Positions 51,701 to 62,281 of a stretch of DNA of 64,000 nt are shown here, piece by piece (the first letter of the stretch is position 1; every line of letters starts with the position of its first letter). The position numbers and the translations under genes are program-made. Origin of the DNA: Xiphophorus maculatus (taxonomy: Eukaryota > Chordata > Actinopteri > Cyprinodontiformes > Poeciliidae); assembly GCF_002775205.1 (NCBI RefSeq), contig NC_036447.1:4886501-4950500 (forward strand). Reading direction: 5' to 3'. A model generated the notes under the pieces. It had not been told where the DNA came from and did not search any database. It was given only the letters and a program-made list of their open reading frames with translations.

Positions 51701-54700
51701 ACTTTGAACTTTTTTCTCAATATTCTGGCAGCTAGCACTTTTTCATCAATATTGGGAATTATTGACTGAAAACAAACTCCTATATCTTGCTGAAAAGTTA
51801 CTTGTAAGTAAGTTTTGTCTCCTTAACTGTGCTAAGATATTTGCACAAGAAACTAGAGGTAGAATACTTGATAAGATTTTGTGTTTTTGCAGTGTATGGA
51901 ACATAAATGTGAAAAATAGTTGCCAAATATTTAGTTGGATCAAAAGAAAGATGGTTGTTTTGTCATATGACTAAAAAACCGACCCAAATTCATTTAATTT
52001 ACATGAAGAAAACTTGGTGACAAACTTTAAATGTGTGTTTTTTGTTAAGTAAACAGTTTAAGTGTGTGTTTTTGTGTGTTTTTACAGGATGTTTTGTACA
52101 CTGTGTGCAACCCTGTGGGTAATGTCCAGCGCATCGTCATCTTCAAACGCAACGGCATTCAGGCCATGGTGGAATATCCTTATGATCACATTATCATCAG
52201 TCTTAACATGACATCATTGTGTTTATTTCAATAATATAGAAGTTCTATCACTTTAGATTACTACTGAGCAGCTAAAATAATTTTTTTTTTTAAATGCACC
52301 AAAGGTTTGTTTTAAAAATATTGTAAAATAACGTGCAATTTTTGAATCCCAGGTGCTTTCAACTTATTCATTTTAATATAGCTGAAATTGTTTCGATTAT
52401 TATTGAGCAGCTAACATTTTAAAAAATGCAATAGTGGTTTGTTTTAAAAATGTTAGAAAAAAAAATTGTGGTCAAAAAGTGCTTTGGTCCTCATGGTAAA
52501 AAGTTTGGACCCCACTGTCACATGTGAATGAACAATCCGTACTGAAAACATTTTTTATTGATGTATAATGGATTACTGTTCTTTTTGCATTATAGCTTTA
52601 TATCAATTTAATTCACCCAAATTTGTTTAATTTTAACTGTCACTTGTTTTGCTTGTAGAATTTAATATTTTGTGGCATTTTTGAGGATTATCTAAAGTGT
52701 TTGGAATCTCATCATTGTGGCTTGATAAACATGGGGGGCCCAAAACTACATCCTGCTCCAGGCCCCCAAAAAGCTAGAGAAGGCCCTGACCAAACTCTAT
52801 TTTTTTATATTTTCTCTTTTTGTCATGAATCACAGACAATCTTTACTGCAGGGAGTTAACAGCTAAACCAGCAGAACAAACATGTTTTATATTTGTTTTT
52901 TAAGCACCTACAGTGTGTTTTTGCTATATGGGCTATAGTTGGGAGGTACCATTTTCGTCGTTGATCTCTGTGTGGGAAACAACACGGTAATGACACAGTC
53001 ACACCGTTTGGTTCACTCACTTAGCATGGTTTCCATAACAACCAGAAACTAAAAAAATTGTTTTGGTGTTGCTGTTGTGTCAAAATAAGCAAAAAAACAA
53101 AAAAACAGTAACACCAGCAACTCAAATGGCTGTTTCCCGATTGGCTGCTTGTCGTTCTGCTGAGTCATCCTTAACAAATGACTCAACATTTCAATCCGTG
53201 GAAGACGCTCAGAAAGCCAAAATGGCTCTAAATGGAGCAGACATTTACTCCGGCTGCTGCACGCTGAAGATCGAGTATGCTCGGGTAAACACACTCACAC
53301 ACTGTCCAGCAGACACGCGCCCTGGTGTACACACATGCATGCATCCTCATCCTTAAGCCCACGCACACACACCCACGCAGAGGTGCTGTGCTCTGTCGCC
53401 CCCTGCAGCCCAACAGACTGAACGTCGTCCGCAATGACACCTCCAGCTGGGATTACACCAAACCCTTCCTCCTGCACCGAGGTAGGACAGCTTCAGGTTC
53501 TGCTCACACACACACTTATACACACACACACGCACCCCCACACACGTGGCTGCTGTCATTATCTGTGAGTATGCAGAAATGTATCTAGTTTGATTTGATA
53601 ACTGAAGTAGTGCATTGATATTTCAGTCTTGTTTACTTTGCTCTCTGTGTGTTTAATGTCAACAAATAGTTCAAAAGTTTTATTATTTTTAATCATTTCA
53701 GTAATTAAAAATAATGTGGAATCGCAACTTCCTGTTTGTGCCGCCTGTGATCAGTTACAGTATAGATGATGGCGTATTAGGAGCATTGCATTTTAGATTT
53801 TTAAAAACCCAGTACATTACTGCCAACAAAGTCTGAAGGAAATTTCTTAGTTTGAAAAGTCAAATATCTGCTAAAAAAAAAATTCAGAAATTTTCAAATT
53901 AATCTCAGAAATATTCTAGGAAAATAGCTTAGAAATTCCTGGGTTTCAAAAGTCAAAATAAATAATGATACATTTGAATGTTTTTTAATATATTTCTGAG
54001 CTCATTCTCAAAAATCTTTTCCAGAAAATGTTTGACTTTTCACACTCAGAAATTTTCAAGTTTTTTTTTAGAAAATTTTTGAGAATAAGCTCAAAATTTT
54101 TTAAATTTTTCCTAGCAATTTTTTTAAATGTCTGAGATTAATGTTAAAATTTCTTATTGTCTTCGTAGAAATGTTTTCTTTTACTATTTACAATGGCCTT
54201 AGTATTCTATCATAGTTACAACCAGTGTTGGGTGATTAATTGATTTAGTCAATTAATCTTTAGTTTTTGAAGATTTTTGTCTTTTCAAATCAGAAATTTT
54301 CATTACTTTTCTAAAATATTTGAAACTTATCAAACTCAGAAATTTTCTTCTTTGTAGAAAAATTCCTAGACTGATCTCAAAAAACATTTCTAGCAAATTT
54401 GTAACTTTTTAAACTCAGAAATTTCCATAGTATTTTTAGAATTAAAAAAAAATTAATCTTAAAATTTCTGAGTTTTTTGTGGAAATTGACACTTCCTTTT
54501 TTCTCTCTGCATTGGTCATAATAGTCCATCGTTTTCAACTCAGGCTGGGAGAGAAATCGATGTCATCAATTAATCAAACTTTTGAAGATTCAAGTTTTGG
54601 AGAATCTGGATTTTTTCCACCAATGCTCTCCTTGTGATGTCGGCGCTCCCTGTCTTTAGCTTTAAAAGCTTCTCTTGTTGTTTGTTTCAGATCGGGGGAA

Positions 54701-57700
54701 GGGAAGGCAGCGTCAAGCCATCCTGGGAGAGCATCCATCCAACGGCTACGGTACCGACTCTCGCTCTTCCTCCCTCCCTGAACGTTTCCTCCTCCTCCTC
54801 GTTTGAAATCCCTCGTTATCTTTGCTCGTCTTCGCAGGCCCTCACTGCCCCCTGCTGCCGCTGCCTCCTAACAGCCGGTACAGGAGAAGCCATGAGCCGG
54901 TGCCGGAGCTGGTTTCCTACAAGCAGCTCGTCCCAAAGACCTTCTCCTCCACCCTTCCCTCCGCCCTGCTGGGCTCCAGCGCCGTCGCCATGGTGAGCAG
55001 CCTCCATCCCAACGAGATGAACTGCAGCCGCCTCTTCAACCTCTTCTGTCTCTACGGCAACGTGGAAAAGGTTTGTCTGAGTTTTTATTTATTATTAAGC
55101 ATCTTTTTAGTGGGACAAACAAGATAAACATAATTTTATTAATTAATTTCAGGGTTTCACCGGTGCTTAAAGGGACAGTGTCATGTATTTTCCATCAACT
55201 TAGTGCTTTATTGCACAATCAAGTAACTTAAGTTTGTAGTCAACATTATCTTGTATTATTATAATTTCACTTTCTAATAGATTATAGATGTACTGTTCTA
55301 GGGACAAGTGTTGAAAATTAGCTTATGCTTTAAACACTATGATCCAAGCATGGGACTGCTGTCTTATTCAGTTTTTCTCTGTTAACGTGTGTCTATCCTC
55401 ATCAAATAAACCTAACAAAAATAAATAAATAAAAATGCTACATATATCAAACGTGACCTAAAACCCATTCGACTTTGCAACGTAACGCTTTGAAATTGGG
55501 TCTCTGTCTCTTTAAAAACTCCTGCTCTTTCTGAAACCCACTGTCGCTTTTCTATTAAAGATGCAGTTTCTAACTTTTATATTAAAAAATCTGTTGTTTT
55601 TAACATATTTGTTAAAACTAACACCATGTTTTTTTTGTTTTTTTTTTAACTTTATTTTTATTATTTTTGCAGTTTTAGAGACGCACATACATACATTGAA
55701 CAGTTAGACCCCCCTCTAACAAAAAAAAAATTACAGAGCAGCTAGTTTGACAGGAGCAGTTGAGTGATAACAAGGAAAAAACAAAAATAAGAAAATAGGT
55801 AATTGCATAAATTATACAGTTGGTGTCAGGCTCTGAGGAGTGATCCATTTCTTCCAGTATTTATTGTATTTATAAGTGGCAAGCCTTAATGAAAAGGTCA
55901 GTCTCTCCATGCCGTGAATTTCCTCAATTATGTCCTTCCAGTCCAAACATGACGGTGGTTCCACATCAAGCCACCGGCGAGTTATAGCTTTCTTTGCACC
56001 TGCTAATACTAACACCATGTTTTGACAGTGTAATACAAGACAAATAGTATGTGAAAAGATCGATCTCCTCCATCTTCTTCCTGAGCTACTATTACTGTCT
56101 GACGAATAGTAATAGTTCGTCAGGAGGCGGGGCTTAGTGCTGTCAATCAATCATGCATTCGTTGTTTCTAATTAGCACTGGGAGCACTGGGAGAAGGCAG
56201 TTATTGTTATTTTTTGTTGTAAACATTCTAGTAGCTCTAATCCACAAAGTATTTAGAAAATGTCTATTTTGAATCTTTTTGACAGGATTATTGTTTCAGC
56301 CCTAGAAGTCCTTGTTTATTTATAAAAATATTATTTATCTGTATTTTTGATTTATCTGTTCTTATTCACATCTTAGCCTTACAAAGTGTTTTTATCTGGC
56401 CCTGACTGGTGGTGTTTACAGGTGAAGTTTATGAAGAGCATTCCTGGAACGGCGCTGGTGGAGATGGCGGATGAGTACGCAGTGGACCGCGCCGTGACCC
56501 ACCTCAACGGCACCAAGGTGTTCGGGAAGAAACTAAACGTCTGGTGAGAACGAGACCCGCTCAGGGTTCAGGGCTGAGATTGTGGCTCAGAGTCACAGCA
56601 ACCCAAGTACAAAACCACTGTATAGATTTTAAAATACTCCGAATAATAATTTCTACTTCATATAAGAAGTAGAAAAGTCAACCATCCATTTCAGCCGCTC
56701 CACCTAAAAAGACTTTTAAAGATTAAAATTGAACAAAATAGTAAAAATCCTGGTTGCTTTAAACAATGCAGTTGATTTATGCAAATCTTTTCATTATTGA
56801 CATAATTTACTTTGCAGTAATTTTTCATATAAAAATATCTTACTGCGCTGATAAAAAAATAGGAAGAACAAAATGTTATCGCCACATATTATCAAGTATT
56901 GTTGGTCTAGTTTAAATATCTTAGTGCACTTGAAATAAAACAAAACTAACTTTCAAGTAACTATTCAGCAAGATAGGAGCTTGTTTTAAGTCAATAATTC
57001 CTTGATGTTGATGAAAAAGTACTAGATCTATAGGCAGATTATTTAACTTCTAACAAAACATTTTTTCATGTTATGAGTGAAAAAATATAAATAACAAGTA
57101 GCTTTTCATCAATATTAAGAAAATTTTTACTTGTACCAAGCTCCTATGTCTTGCTGAAAAGTTACTTGTACTGTACGTTAGTTTTGCACTAAGATGTTTA
57201 CACAAGAAACTAGACCAACAGTTCTTTTTGTTTTCGCAGTGCGATATTATGTCACATTCTTCAGATTTTTCTGATCGTTTATTTCTGTTTTCTAGTGGTT
57301 GTGTTTTGGTTTTGGCATCCGTTTGTCCCTTCCCAGTGTGTCCAGGCAGCAGGCAGTGATTCCCAGTCAGGTGTTTGAACTGGCTGACGGCAGCAGCAGC
57401 TACCAGGACTTCAGTCTGACCAGGAACAATCGCTTCAGCACCACGCACAGCCACAGAAACATCATCCAGCCGCCCACCGCTGTGCTGCACTTCTACAACG
57501 CCCCGCCCACCCTCAACCAGCAGCAGCTGCTAAAAGTGAGGACAAGCAGATCAAACGCTGCTTTTATTAGTAAAAACTTCCTTTATTCACCAAAAAAAAC
57601 ATAAATCTCTCCTCTCTGTTTCCCTTCAGTTCTGTTCTGAACACAACGCTCCTGCCTTCACCAAGTATAAGGTCTTTGATGCCAAACGTGAGTTAAAAGC

Positions 57701-58878
57701 ACTCATACACTGCAAAAACTCAAAATCTTACCAAGTAATTTTGGTCTAGTTTCTGCTACAAATATCTCAGCACACTTGCGATGACAAAACTCCCTTTTCA
57801 GCAAGGTGAAGGAGTTTGTTTTAAGTGATGTTCCTTACTATTCATGAAAATGTATTACCTCCGCTGGAAGGTTATAATGGCAACACTTAAGGGCAAAAGT
57901 AGGTAGAAAAAAAAGAGTAAATTTCAACCAAAAAACAAGGAATTTTCTGAGCCACAAGGTGAAGATTTTCTTGAAGAACCTAAAAAAAAATAATGTTGTA
58001 ATTAATCTCAGAAAATTTCTAGAAAAAACAAGAAATTTTCTGAGCCACAAAATTTGAAAATGTTCTTGAGAAAACTTCCAACATTTTGTGATTAATCTCA
58101 GACGTTTTCTAGAAAAATTGTGGAAAATTCTGAGTTCCAAAAGTAAAACAATGTCATCTTCTGATACTCTGAAATTTTTGAATTTCTGTAATTAATCTAA
58201 ACATTTGATTTTTTTCTGGCATATTTCTGACTTTTCAAACTCAGAAATTCCCATGCTTTTTCTACAACATTTCTGATATTAATCTCAGTTTTTTGGTGTA
58301 AATATACTCTTGCTTTTTTGTGCCTACAATGGCCCTATTATGCTGTTGTAGTTTATTTCACTTATAATATTGGGAAAATACGGTGCTATAAGTGAAATAA
58401 CCTGCCAGTTGAACTTGTACATTTTCAACAATTTAAAGTATTTCTGACTTAAACCAAGCTCCTATACCTTGCTTGTCTTATTTCAAGTGTGCTAAGATAT
58501 TTTGCACTAGAAACTGGGCAAAGATAATTGGTAATATTTTGTGTTTTTGCAGTGTACTGACTCTAAAATGCTGTAAATATGTGACAGTCAGACTTTTTTC
58601 CTCTTGCTTTTACAGCCAGCTCTAAGACTCTCTCTGGTTTGTTGGAGTTTGACTGTAAAACTGCTGCTGTTGAAGCTTTGATCATGCTCAACCACCACCA
58701 GTTTAGAATAGCTGGTAAGTGGCACAGAGATCAGAATAAATAAATAAACGTTTCTTCTTTTTTTTTTTTTTGTTAACTGTGAGGCTCGTTGTTTTAATCG
58801 TCCGTTTCTCTCTGACTTGCAGGCAGCTCCAACCCCTTCACCATTAAACTCTGCTTCTCAACTTCCACGCACCTGTGA
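41452..58878 (+). CDS. hnrnpll: Heterogeneous nuclear ribonucleoprotein L-like (542 aa)
   Basis: hnRNP LL is a nuclear RNA-binding regulator of alternative splicing (CD45 exon repression in mammalian lymphocytes). Thirteen coding exons: 41452-41652, 49854-49960, 51147-51384, 52088-52173, 53188-53284, 53409-53481, 54691-54750, 54838-55070, 56422-56543, 57337-57535, 57630-57687, 58616-58714 and 58823-58878. All junctions are in phase; the total of 542 aa matches my recollection of the human length. Four RRMs: about 77-150 ([16 protein letters not shown]), 169-243 ([20 protein letters not shown]), 337-412 ([20 protein letters not shown]) and 450-540 (YKVFDAKPSSKTLSG). The N-terminus is acidic and Gly-rich; [18 protein letters not shown] links RRM2 and RRM3. 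[18 protein letters not shown] favours hnrnpll over hnrnpl. Intron 4 is U12-type AT-AC; the others are GT-AG. Intron 1 (8.2 kb) holds a possible alternative first exon. The introns are crowded with family 1 foldback elements. Confidence 0.95.
42245..42470 (+). repeat. Interspersed repeat fragment in hnrnpll intron 1
   Basis: TTTTCTGGAAGTTTGTTCCAGA, CTCATGCATGAGCTTCTC and GAAATGTTCTTCAGGTGACAAAAGGCCGAC tie it to the copies at 15100 and 35290. A further relic may lie at 6195-6440 (AGTTTGTTCCAGAGCTGATGAG). Confidence 0.6.
42480..44060. other. hnrnpll intron 1, unannotated part
   Basis: It is AT-rich intron without an exon or repeat family that I can name. A T17 run lies at about 43905. Confidence 0.4.
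44066..44180. repeat. (CATC)n microsatellite
   Basis: About 28 perfect CATC units (ATGG on the other strand) in hnrnpll intron 1. The open frames across it (SIHP and WMDG repeats) are artefacts. Confidence 0.97.
44890..45200 (+). promoter_or_regulatory. CpG-rich island in intron 1 with a possible alternative first exon and X-box-like sites
   Basis: An island of CpG-containing sequence sits in otherwise AT-rich intron. It contains ACCATGGCG (ATG at 45112, ideal context) opening an 18-codon frame, [18 protein letters not shown]. That frame runs to a phase-0 donor, CAG|GTGAAC, after 45165. Spliced to the hnrnpll second exon (phase 0, 49854) it would give an alternative N-terminus. Three 14-bp palindromes of the RFX X-box form flank or overlap it: GTCTCCACGGCGAC (45053), GTAACCATGGCGAC (45106, overlapping the ATG) and GTTGCTATGGTAAC (45186). 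It could also belong to an unrecognised gene. I do not recognise the peptide. Confidence 0.35.
45276..45656. mobile_element. Family 1 palindromic foldback element, copy 2
   Basis: This full-length copy starts CACTGTAAAAACACAAAATG and ends TTTTTGTTTTTGTAGTG. The left arm (CTAGTGCAAATATCTTAGTAC, AACTTTTCAGCAAGATATAGG) and the right arm are inverted copies of each other around about 45470. Confidence 0.85.
46020..46135. repeat. hAT-like AT-rich fragment
   Basis: It contains TCAATTATTCTGACGATTGATCGATTAATCGGATAA, related to 37095-37200 (ATTCTGATGATTAATCGGATGA) and to 46440-46510. The (GTCT)n array interrupts it. Confidence 0.5.
46261..46392. repeat. (GTCT)n microsatellite
   Basis: About 32 units with three GCCT and one ATCT interruptions. 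The open frame across it is an artefact. Confidence 0.95.
46520..47740. other. hnrnpll intron 1, no distinct feature
   Basis: A slightly GC-richer patch at 47080-47290 has an open frame, but no splice signals or family resemblance that I can support. Confidence 0.4.
47746..48283. mobile_element. Family 1 foldback elements, copies 3 (partial) and 4 (full)
   Basis: A truncated copy begins CACTGCAAAAACACAAAATC at 47746 and loses its right half by about 47905. A nearly complete copy follows from 47918 (CACTGTAAAAACACCAAG) to about 48283 (GGTAAGATTTTGTGTTGCA). Both are in hnrnpll intron 1. Confidence 0.8.
48750..48799. repeat. (GT)n microsatellite
   Basis: About 25 GT units with one GGG interruption, in hnrnpll intron 1. 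Such tracts are potential targets for hnRNP L-family proteins on the opposite-strand (CA) transcript, but here the sense RNA is GU-rich. Confidence 0.95.
48960..49558. mobile_element. Family 1 foldback elements, copies 5 and 6 (overlapping or partial)
   Basis: One copy starts CACTATAAAAACACAAC at 48960 and fades near 49170. A second lacks the extreme left end but runs from about 49215 (CTAATTTCTTGTGCAAATAGC) to TTTTTGCAGTG at 49558. The right end is followed by TA. Confidence 0.75.
50565..50946. mobile_element. Family 1 foldback element, copy 7
   Basis: The left end is worn (AATGCTTAATCTTGCCAG). The right end is intact: TTGGTAAGATTTTGTG, TTTTTGCAGTG at 50946. The central palindrome TGCTATAAGTGAAATAATCTACC is clear. 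It is in hnrnpll intron 2. Confidence 0.8.
51538..51894. mobile_element. Family 1 foldback element, copy 8
   Basis: It starts ACTGCAAAAACATAAAATC and ends ATAAGATTTTGTG, TTTTTGCAGTG, followed by TA. At about 357 bp it is close to the apparent full length. It is in hnrnpll intron 3. Confidence 0.85.
52174..53187 (+). other. U12-type AT-AC intron of hnrnpll (intron 4)
   Basis: The exon ends GTGGA and the intron starts ATATCCTTA, matching the U12 5' splice-site consensus ATATCCTT. The intron ends TCCTTAAC (53168-53175, the U12 branch-point consensus), then 12 nt to the terminal AC at 53186-53187. Joining these ends gives [15 protein letters not shown], in frame with the conserved RRM2. No GT-AG alternative reproduces the family sequence. 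The minor spliceosome should remove this intron. Confidence 0.93.
53490..53545. repeat. (CA)n-rich tracts
   Basis: CA-repeat stretches begin about 20 nt downstream of the exon 6 donor, and others flank 53290-53385. CA-rich RNA is the known binding preference of hnRNP L and LL, so sites flanking exon 6 (53409-53481) could mediate autoregulation. That is inference. Confidence 0.7.
53840..54525. mobile_element. Family 2 AT-rich elements, two adjoining copies
   Basis: One copy ends with GTTTTCTTTTACTATTTACAATGGCC near 54195. A second ends ACACTTCCTTTTTTCTCTCTGCATTGGTC near 54523. Both are full of CTCAGAAATTTTC and TTAATCTCAAAA modules. They are in hnrnpll intron 6. Confidence 0.6.
55633..56007 (-). 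mobile_element. 5'-truncated L1/Tx1-like LINE insertion
   Basis: On the minus strand this encodes the last 65 or so codons of an L1-type ORF2: [37 protein letters not shown] and [12 protein letters not shown] 3' UTR and an A-rich tail (T-rich at 55625-55665 on the plus strand) follow. It is flanked by a perfect 16-bp direct repeat, ACTAACACCATGTTTT (55617-55632 and 56008-56023), the target-site duplication of target-primed reverse transcription. It lies in antisense orientation in hnrnpll intron 8. Truncated at the 5' end, it cannot move by itself. Confidence 0.9.
56883..57241. mobile_element. Family 1 foldback element, copy 9
   Basis: The left arm from ATTATCAAGTATTGTTGGTC, and the right arm ending AGACCAACAGTTCTTTTTG, TTTTCGCAGTG, mirror each other. 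It sits in hnrnpll intron 9, ending about 95 bp before exon 10. Confidence 0.8.
57708..58554. mobile_element. Family 1 foldback element, copy 10, split by a nested insertion
   Basis: It starts TA-CACTGCAAAAACTCAAAATC at 57708 and ends TTTTGTG, TTTTTGCAGTG-TA at 58554. The left half stops near 57870 and the right half resumes near 58345 (TTTATTTCACTTATAATATTGG). A family 2 element occupies the gap. It is in hnrnpll intron 11. Confidence 0.85.
57875..58345. mobile_element. Family 2 element nested inside a family 1 copy
   Basis: It runs from TATAATGGCAACACTTAAGGGC-AAAAGTAGGTAG to TTTTTTGTGCCTACAATGGCC-CTATTATG, with the usual AT-rich core. The family 1 sequence continues on both sides, so this family inserted later. 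Confidence 0.7.
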
Positions 58879-60230
58879 CCCAGAATCTAGATGGTTATCA
58901 CAAACACACCTGCAGGAGAGATATTTAACTTCTCAACCTGAGAAGGATGAAGACTTTGTTTTATTTATGAAGTGTTTTATGTTTTATGCTTCTACATAAT
59001 TTTTTTTTAAAAAAACAATAGATGAAGAGTAGCAACACTTCAGTTTCAAGTCACGCCTTGTTTTCACCAGCTGCAGATTTGAATTAGCGTTTCAAAATGT
59101 CAGAAGAAACCATTGAAGGATGTTTGAATTTGAACTGAGAGCAAAGAATGCTTGTGATTTATTTTACTACTGAGGGCAGCAGGAAGCAACAAAAATAATC
59201 CTCTGGCTAAAAGCTGCAGCTGAAAACTGTTTTAAACACAAGAACAGACAAATAACAGCTGAAACATTTGATTCTGTACAGTAATACAAAAACAACATAA
59301 GAGTTGGGCTTTTAGGGCAAACCAGTCTGAGAAAGAAGTGGTCAGTTAACAATACTGGCTTTAATATTATTGTATCATTGTCATATTTTTAAAAAGGTTG
59401 GCCCAGCCAACGCTTCTATGATTAAACAGGTTTAGTGTGTAACTTTTCTGTTGTTCCTCTGGTTGTAGATGTTATCTGCTGCATACCTGGGTTACGAAAT
59501 ATGACGCTAGCAAAAATAGGCAACGCAAACTAGAACTGGTGATCAATATTTATTATTTATATTATTATTGTTTATAAAACTATAAATGTATAAATAATGA
59601 CCTGTTCGATGTCATCTAGGTTTTTAATTAACTGAGATGAAGCCCAAATGTAAAAGCTACTGCTGAGCCAAAAATTATTCCACAGAGTCATTCATGTTAA
59701 ATAATATTCCACGGGCCGTTACCTAGCAACCCCAGCTCCGGTGCCTAGCAACCTAAGCTAAGTTCCAGCACGATCGCTTAGCTGGTTTTACCGACGTAGT
59801 CGTAAAATGGCGTACACAGTAAATTTGTTGTTGGCTTACCGTCCACAAACTACTTGTTGTATTCTTGTTGGCTGTGCAGGAGGGTCTTTTTCTGCTTTTC
59901 AAAAATGTATGGTTGTATAATTGCGCACGTGATGGCAGCCATTTTCATGTGCGAATGTAAACGTTGAGATTGGGGCGTGGCCAGCAGTAGCTTATTCTGA
60001 TTTAAAGTGACAAGACGCCCTAAAACAGAACAACTGGGCAGGCTGAAATCTCATTATCTAAGAATAATTTTGTTCATAAAGCCCACAGGTCTGTCCTAAT
60101 CAGCTCCATTTTTATGTTTCTTCTGGTTTAAAAATATTACTGAAGTTTTTGAGCATCCCAGTCAGAATAACTGATTAATGAGAAGTGTATAAATAATTTT
60201 TGGCATGTTTTTTGTTAAAATGTAAATAAA
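58879..60230 (+). other. hnrnpll 3' UTR and flank
   Basis: AATAAA at 60225-60230 is a candidate poly(A) signal, giving a 3' UTR of about 1.35 kb. No coding signal is seen. The repeat at 59660-60010 falls inside. Confidence 0.4.
59660..60010 (+). repeat. Dispersed element with X-box-like motifs
   Basis: It contains CCGTTACCTAGCAACCCCAG (X-box-like GTTACCTAGCAAC at 59718-59730), GTGCCTAGCAACC, AGTTCCAGCACGATCGCTTAGC, TGGTTTTACCG and GTTGAGATTGGGGCGTGGCC. It is an inverted match to 34200-34515. A shorter relative lies near 5880-5985 (CACCTAGCAAC, CAAGCTCAGCTCCAGCACAT). Confidence 0.6.
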
Positions 60231-61090
60231 ACACATATATTGTCTTAGTATCATTTGAGAGGTGTATTTGTCAATTATAATCAGAAAAAAACTATGTGGT
60301 TGAATAGAAAAAAAACAACATAACGTAAAACATTTTGGGTTTAACTATATGTGTGGAAAAAGTAAGTACACCTTTGCTGTTTCCAGGTGCTGATAATCAA
60401 ATGTTGCAATGACCTAGTAAAAACTACAATCCTAACCTGATGAATGTGTTGGGATGGAGCTCAAAAAATGGAAATTACTAAAATATTTTCATATAATCAA
60501 GATTTTGTTTTTTAATAAAATGTTTATTAAGAACTATCAAGTCCAACTGAGAAAGAGAAAACCAAGTGGCTTCACATCAAAGGTAAAAGTTCTGATGAAA
60601 ATACAACCTTTCATATGATTCTAGATACAGTGAAGGTCAATCATGATACATACGTACAAAAAAAGGAAAACAAGCATTTTCACAATGATTAGCTTTACAT
60701 GAAATCCAAACTGATATTACAAAGGGACTATAAATAATTTTCAAACTAAATACATCACATACGGATGATAAAGTGGTTCCCAGTTTCGTTCAGTTAGTGA
60801 AAAGAAAACAACACAGCAGTAAAAACTGTAATTTATCAAAAAAATATTTATTCCACAGGCTTTTAGTGAAACTTTAGTGTCTTAAAGGCAGATCTAACTG
60901 ATGGAAAATAAAGGAGTTCTTCAGTTACAGAGTCTGAAAATAATGCTAAAATGTTCCTATAAATCGCCTGACAGTTAAACAAAACAGGTTTCCGTCTTGT
61001 TTATTGTGATGTTAGGAGGCATTTTTCTAATTAAATTAAACGCAGAGTTTTAAGATAGAACCACAGGAGCTGAAGACCACAAACAAGTAG
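60231..61090. other. AT-rich intergenic region
   Basis: I see no gene, RNA gene or repeat family that I can name. Confidence 0.4.
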
Positions 61091-61093
61091 ATA

Positions 61094-61643
61094 CACTGCA
61101 AAAACAAAATCTTACCCAAGTAATTTTGGTCTAGATTTTACTGCAAATGTCTCAAGTCACTTGAAATAAAACAAAGCTTATTTAAAATTAAGTTAATCAA
61201 GAAATATGAGCTTGTTTTAAGTAAATAATTCCTTAAAATTGATGGGGAAAAAATAGTTTCATTGGCAGATTGTTTTACTTATAACATGGAAAAAATGTCT
61301 TGTTAAAAGTAAATAAATCTGCCAGTGGAACAAGTACTTTTTTGTCAGTATTAAAGAATGATTATCTATGGAGTTAAATTGGAGCCATAAAGTTTGATCA
61401 AAATAAACAATGAAAATAAAAATAAAGAAAAACATTTGAAACTGAATAAAAACTTTGAATCTCAAAGAGTTTTGAACATTTCTTTTTCCAGTTTCATATT
61501 TTTTGTCTTGTAAACAAACTTTATAGCCAGAATTTAGCTCCATAATTGTCTTAATTTTTATTACGGTGGAAATGTTCAACTTTTGAAACTAGGATGAGGA
61601 ACTAGAGTAAAATTGCTAGGTAAGATTTTGCGTTTTTGCAGTG
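61094..61643. mobile_element. Family 1 foldback element, copy 11
   Basis: It starts TA-CACTGCAAAAACAAAATC at 61094 and ends TTAGGTAAGATTTTGCG, TTTTTGCAGTG at 61643. The right arm is interrupted by about 200 bp of unrelated AT-rich sequence (about 61360-61600). Confidence 0.8.
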
Positions 61644-62281
61644 CAGTAAAGAGTTCAGTAGGATCCTTAACAGCAAATAAAGTATAGAAAATCAACAGAC
61701 AGACATTGCAGACACACAAAAAACAGCACTTTAGAGTCCTACCAACATCTTACAGCATAGCGTGCATTGGCCATCATAACAATAACACAATAGTATGTAC
61801 AAACAACTCCCCGCTGAGGTAAGGTCCTGGTAAAAAGAAAGTACACCCTCCTTCAGCTCACTTGTTTTATCTGACAAATACCAGGCTCTAAAATTATTCA
61901 ACTCTAACCTCAGGTGTTATTTTATTAGCATCTACATGGTAAAGTTTTCCATTGTGGCGAGAAAATTAACTGAATATCAGCAAGTATGGGCAATTTTCAT
62001 ATCAGAAGAAATTGTTCCTGGACATCAATTTCTAAAAAATTATAAAGGCACAATTAAGACAATGTTAGCAATTAATCACTCTAAAGCTAGGATGTTTATT
62101 TTAAAAAAGGGGGGGAAATTTCTTATTAAAGTTGCCCACCTTTGCAAAAGTGAATTAATCTCAAAAGGTCTGAAAAATTTATAATCCAAAGAGCAATTTT
62201 TACTCTTAGTCCAGTGAAATAAAAATCATTTAGAGCCACAACTGCTGCATGACTTTTTGGAAAAAATAAAAAATAAATCTA

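Noticed and set aside
53063..53356. Open frame reading through the 3' end of hnrnpll intron 4 into exon 5
   Set aside because: Its first part is intron. The frame merely continues into the exon, and the U12 acceptor at 53187 defines the real start.
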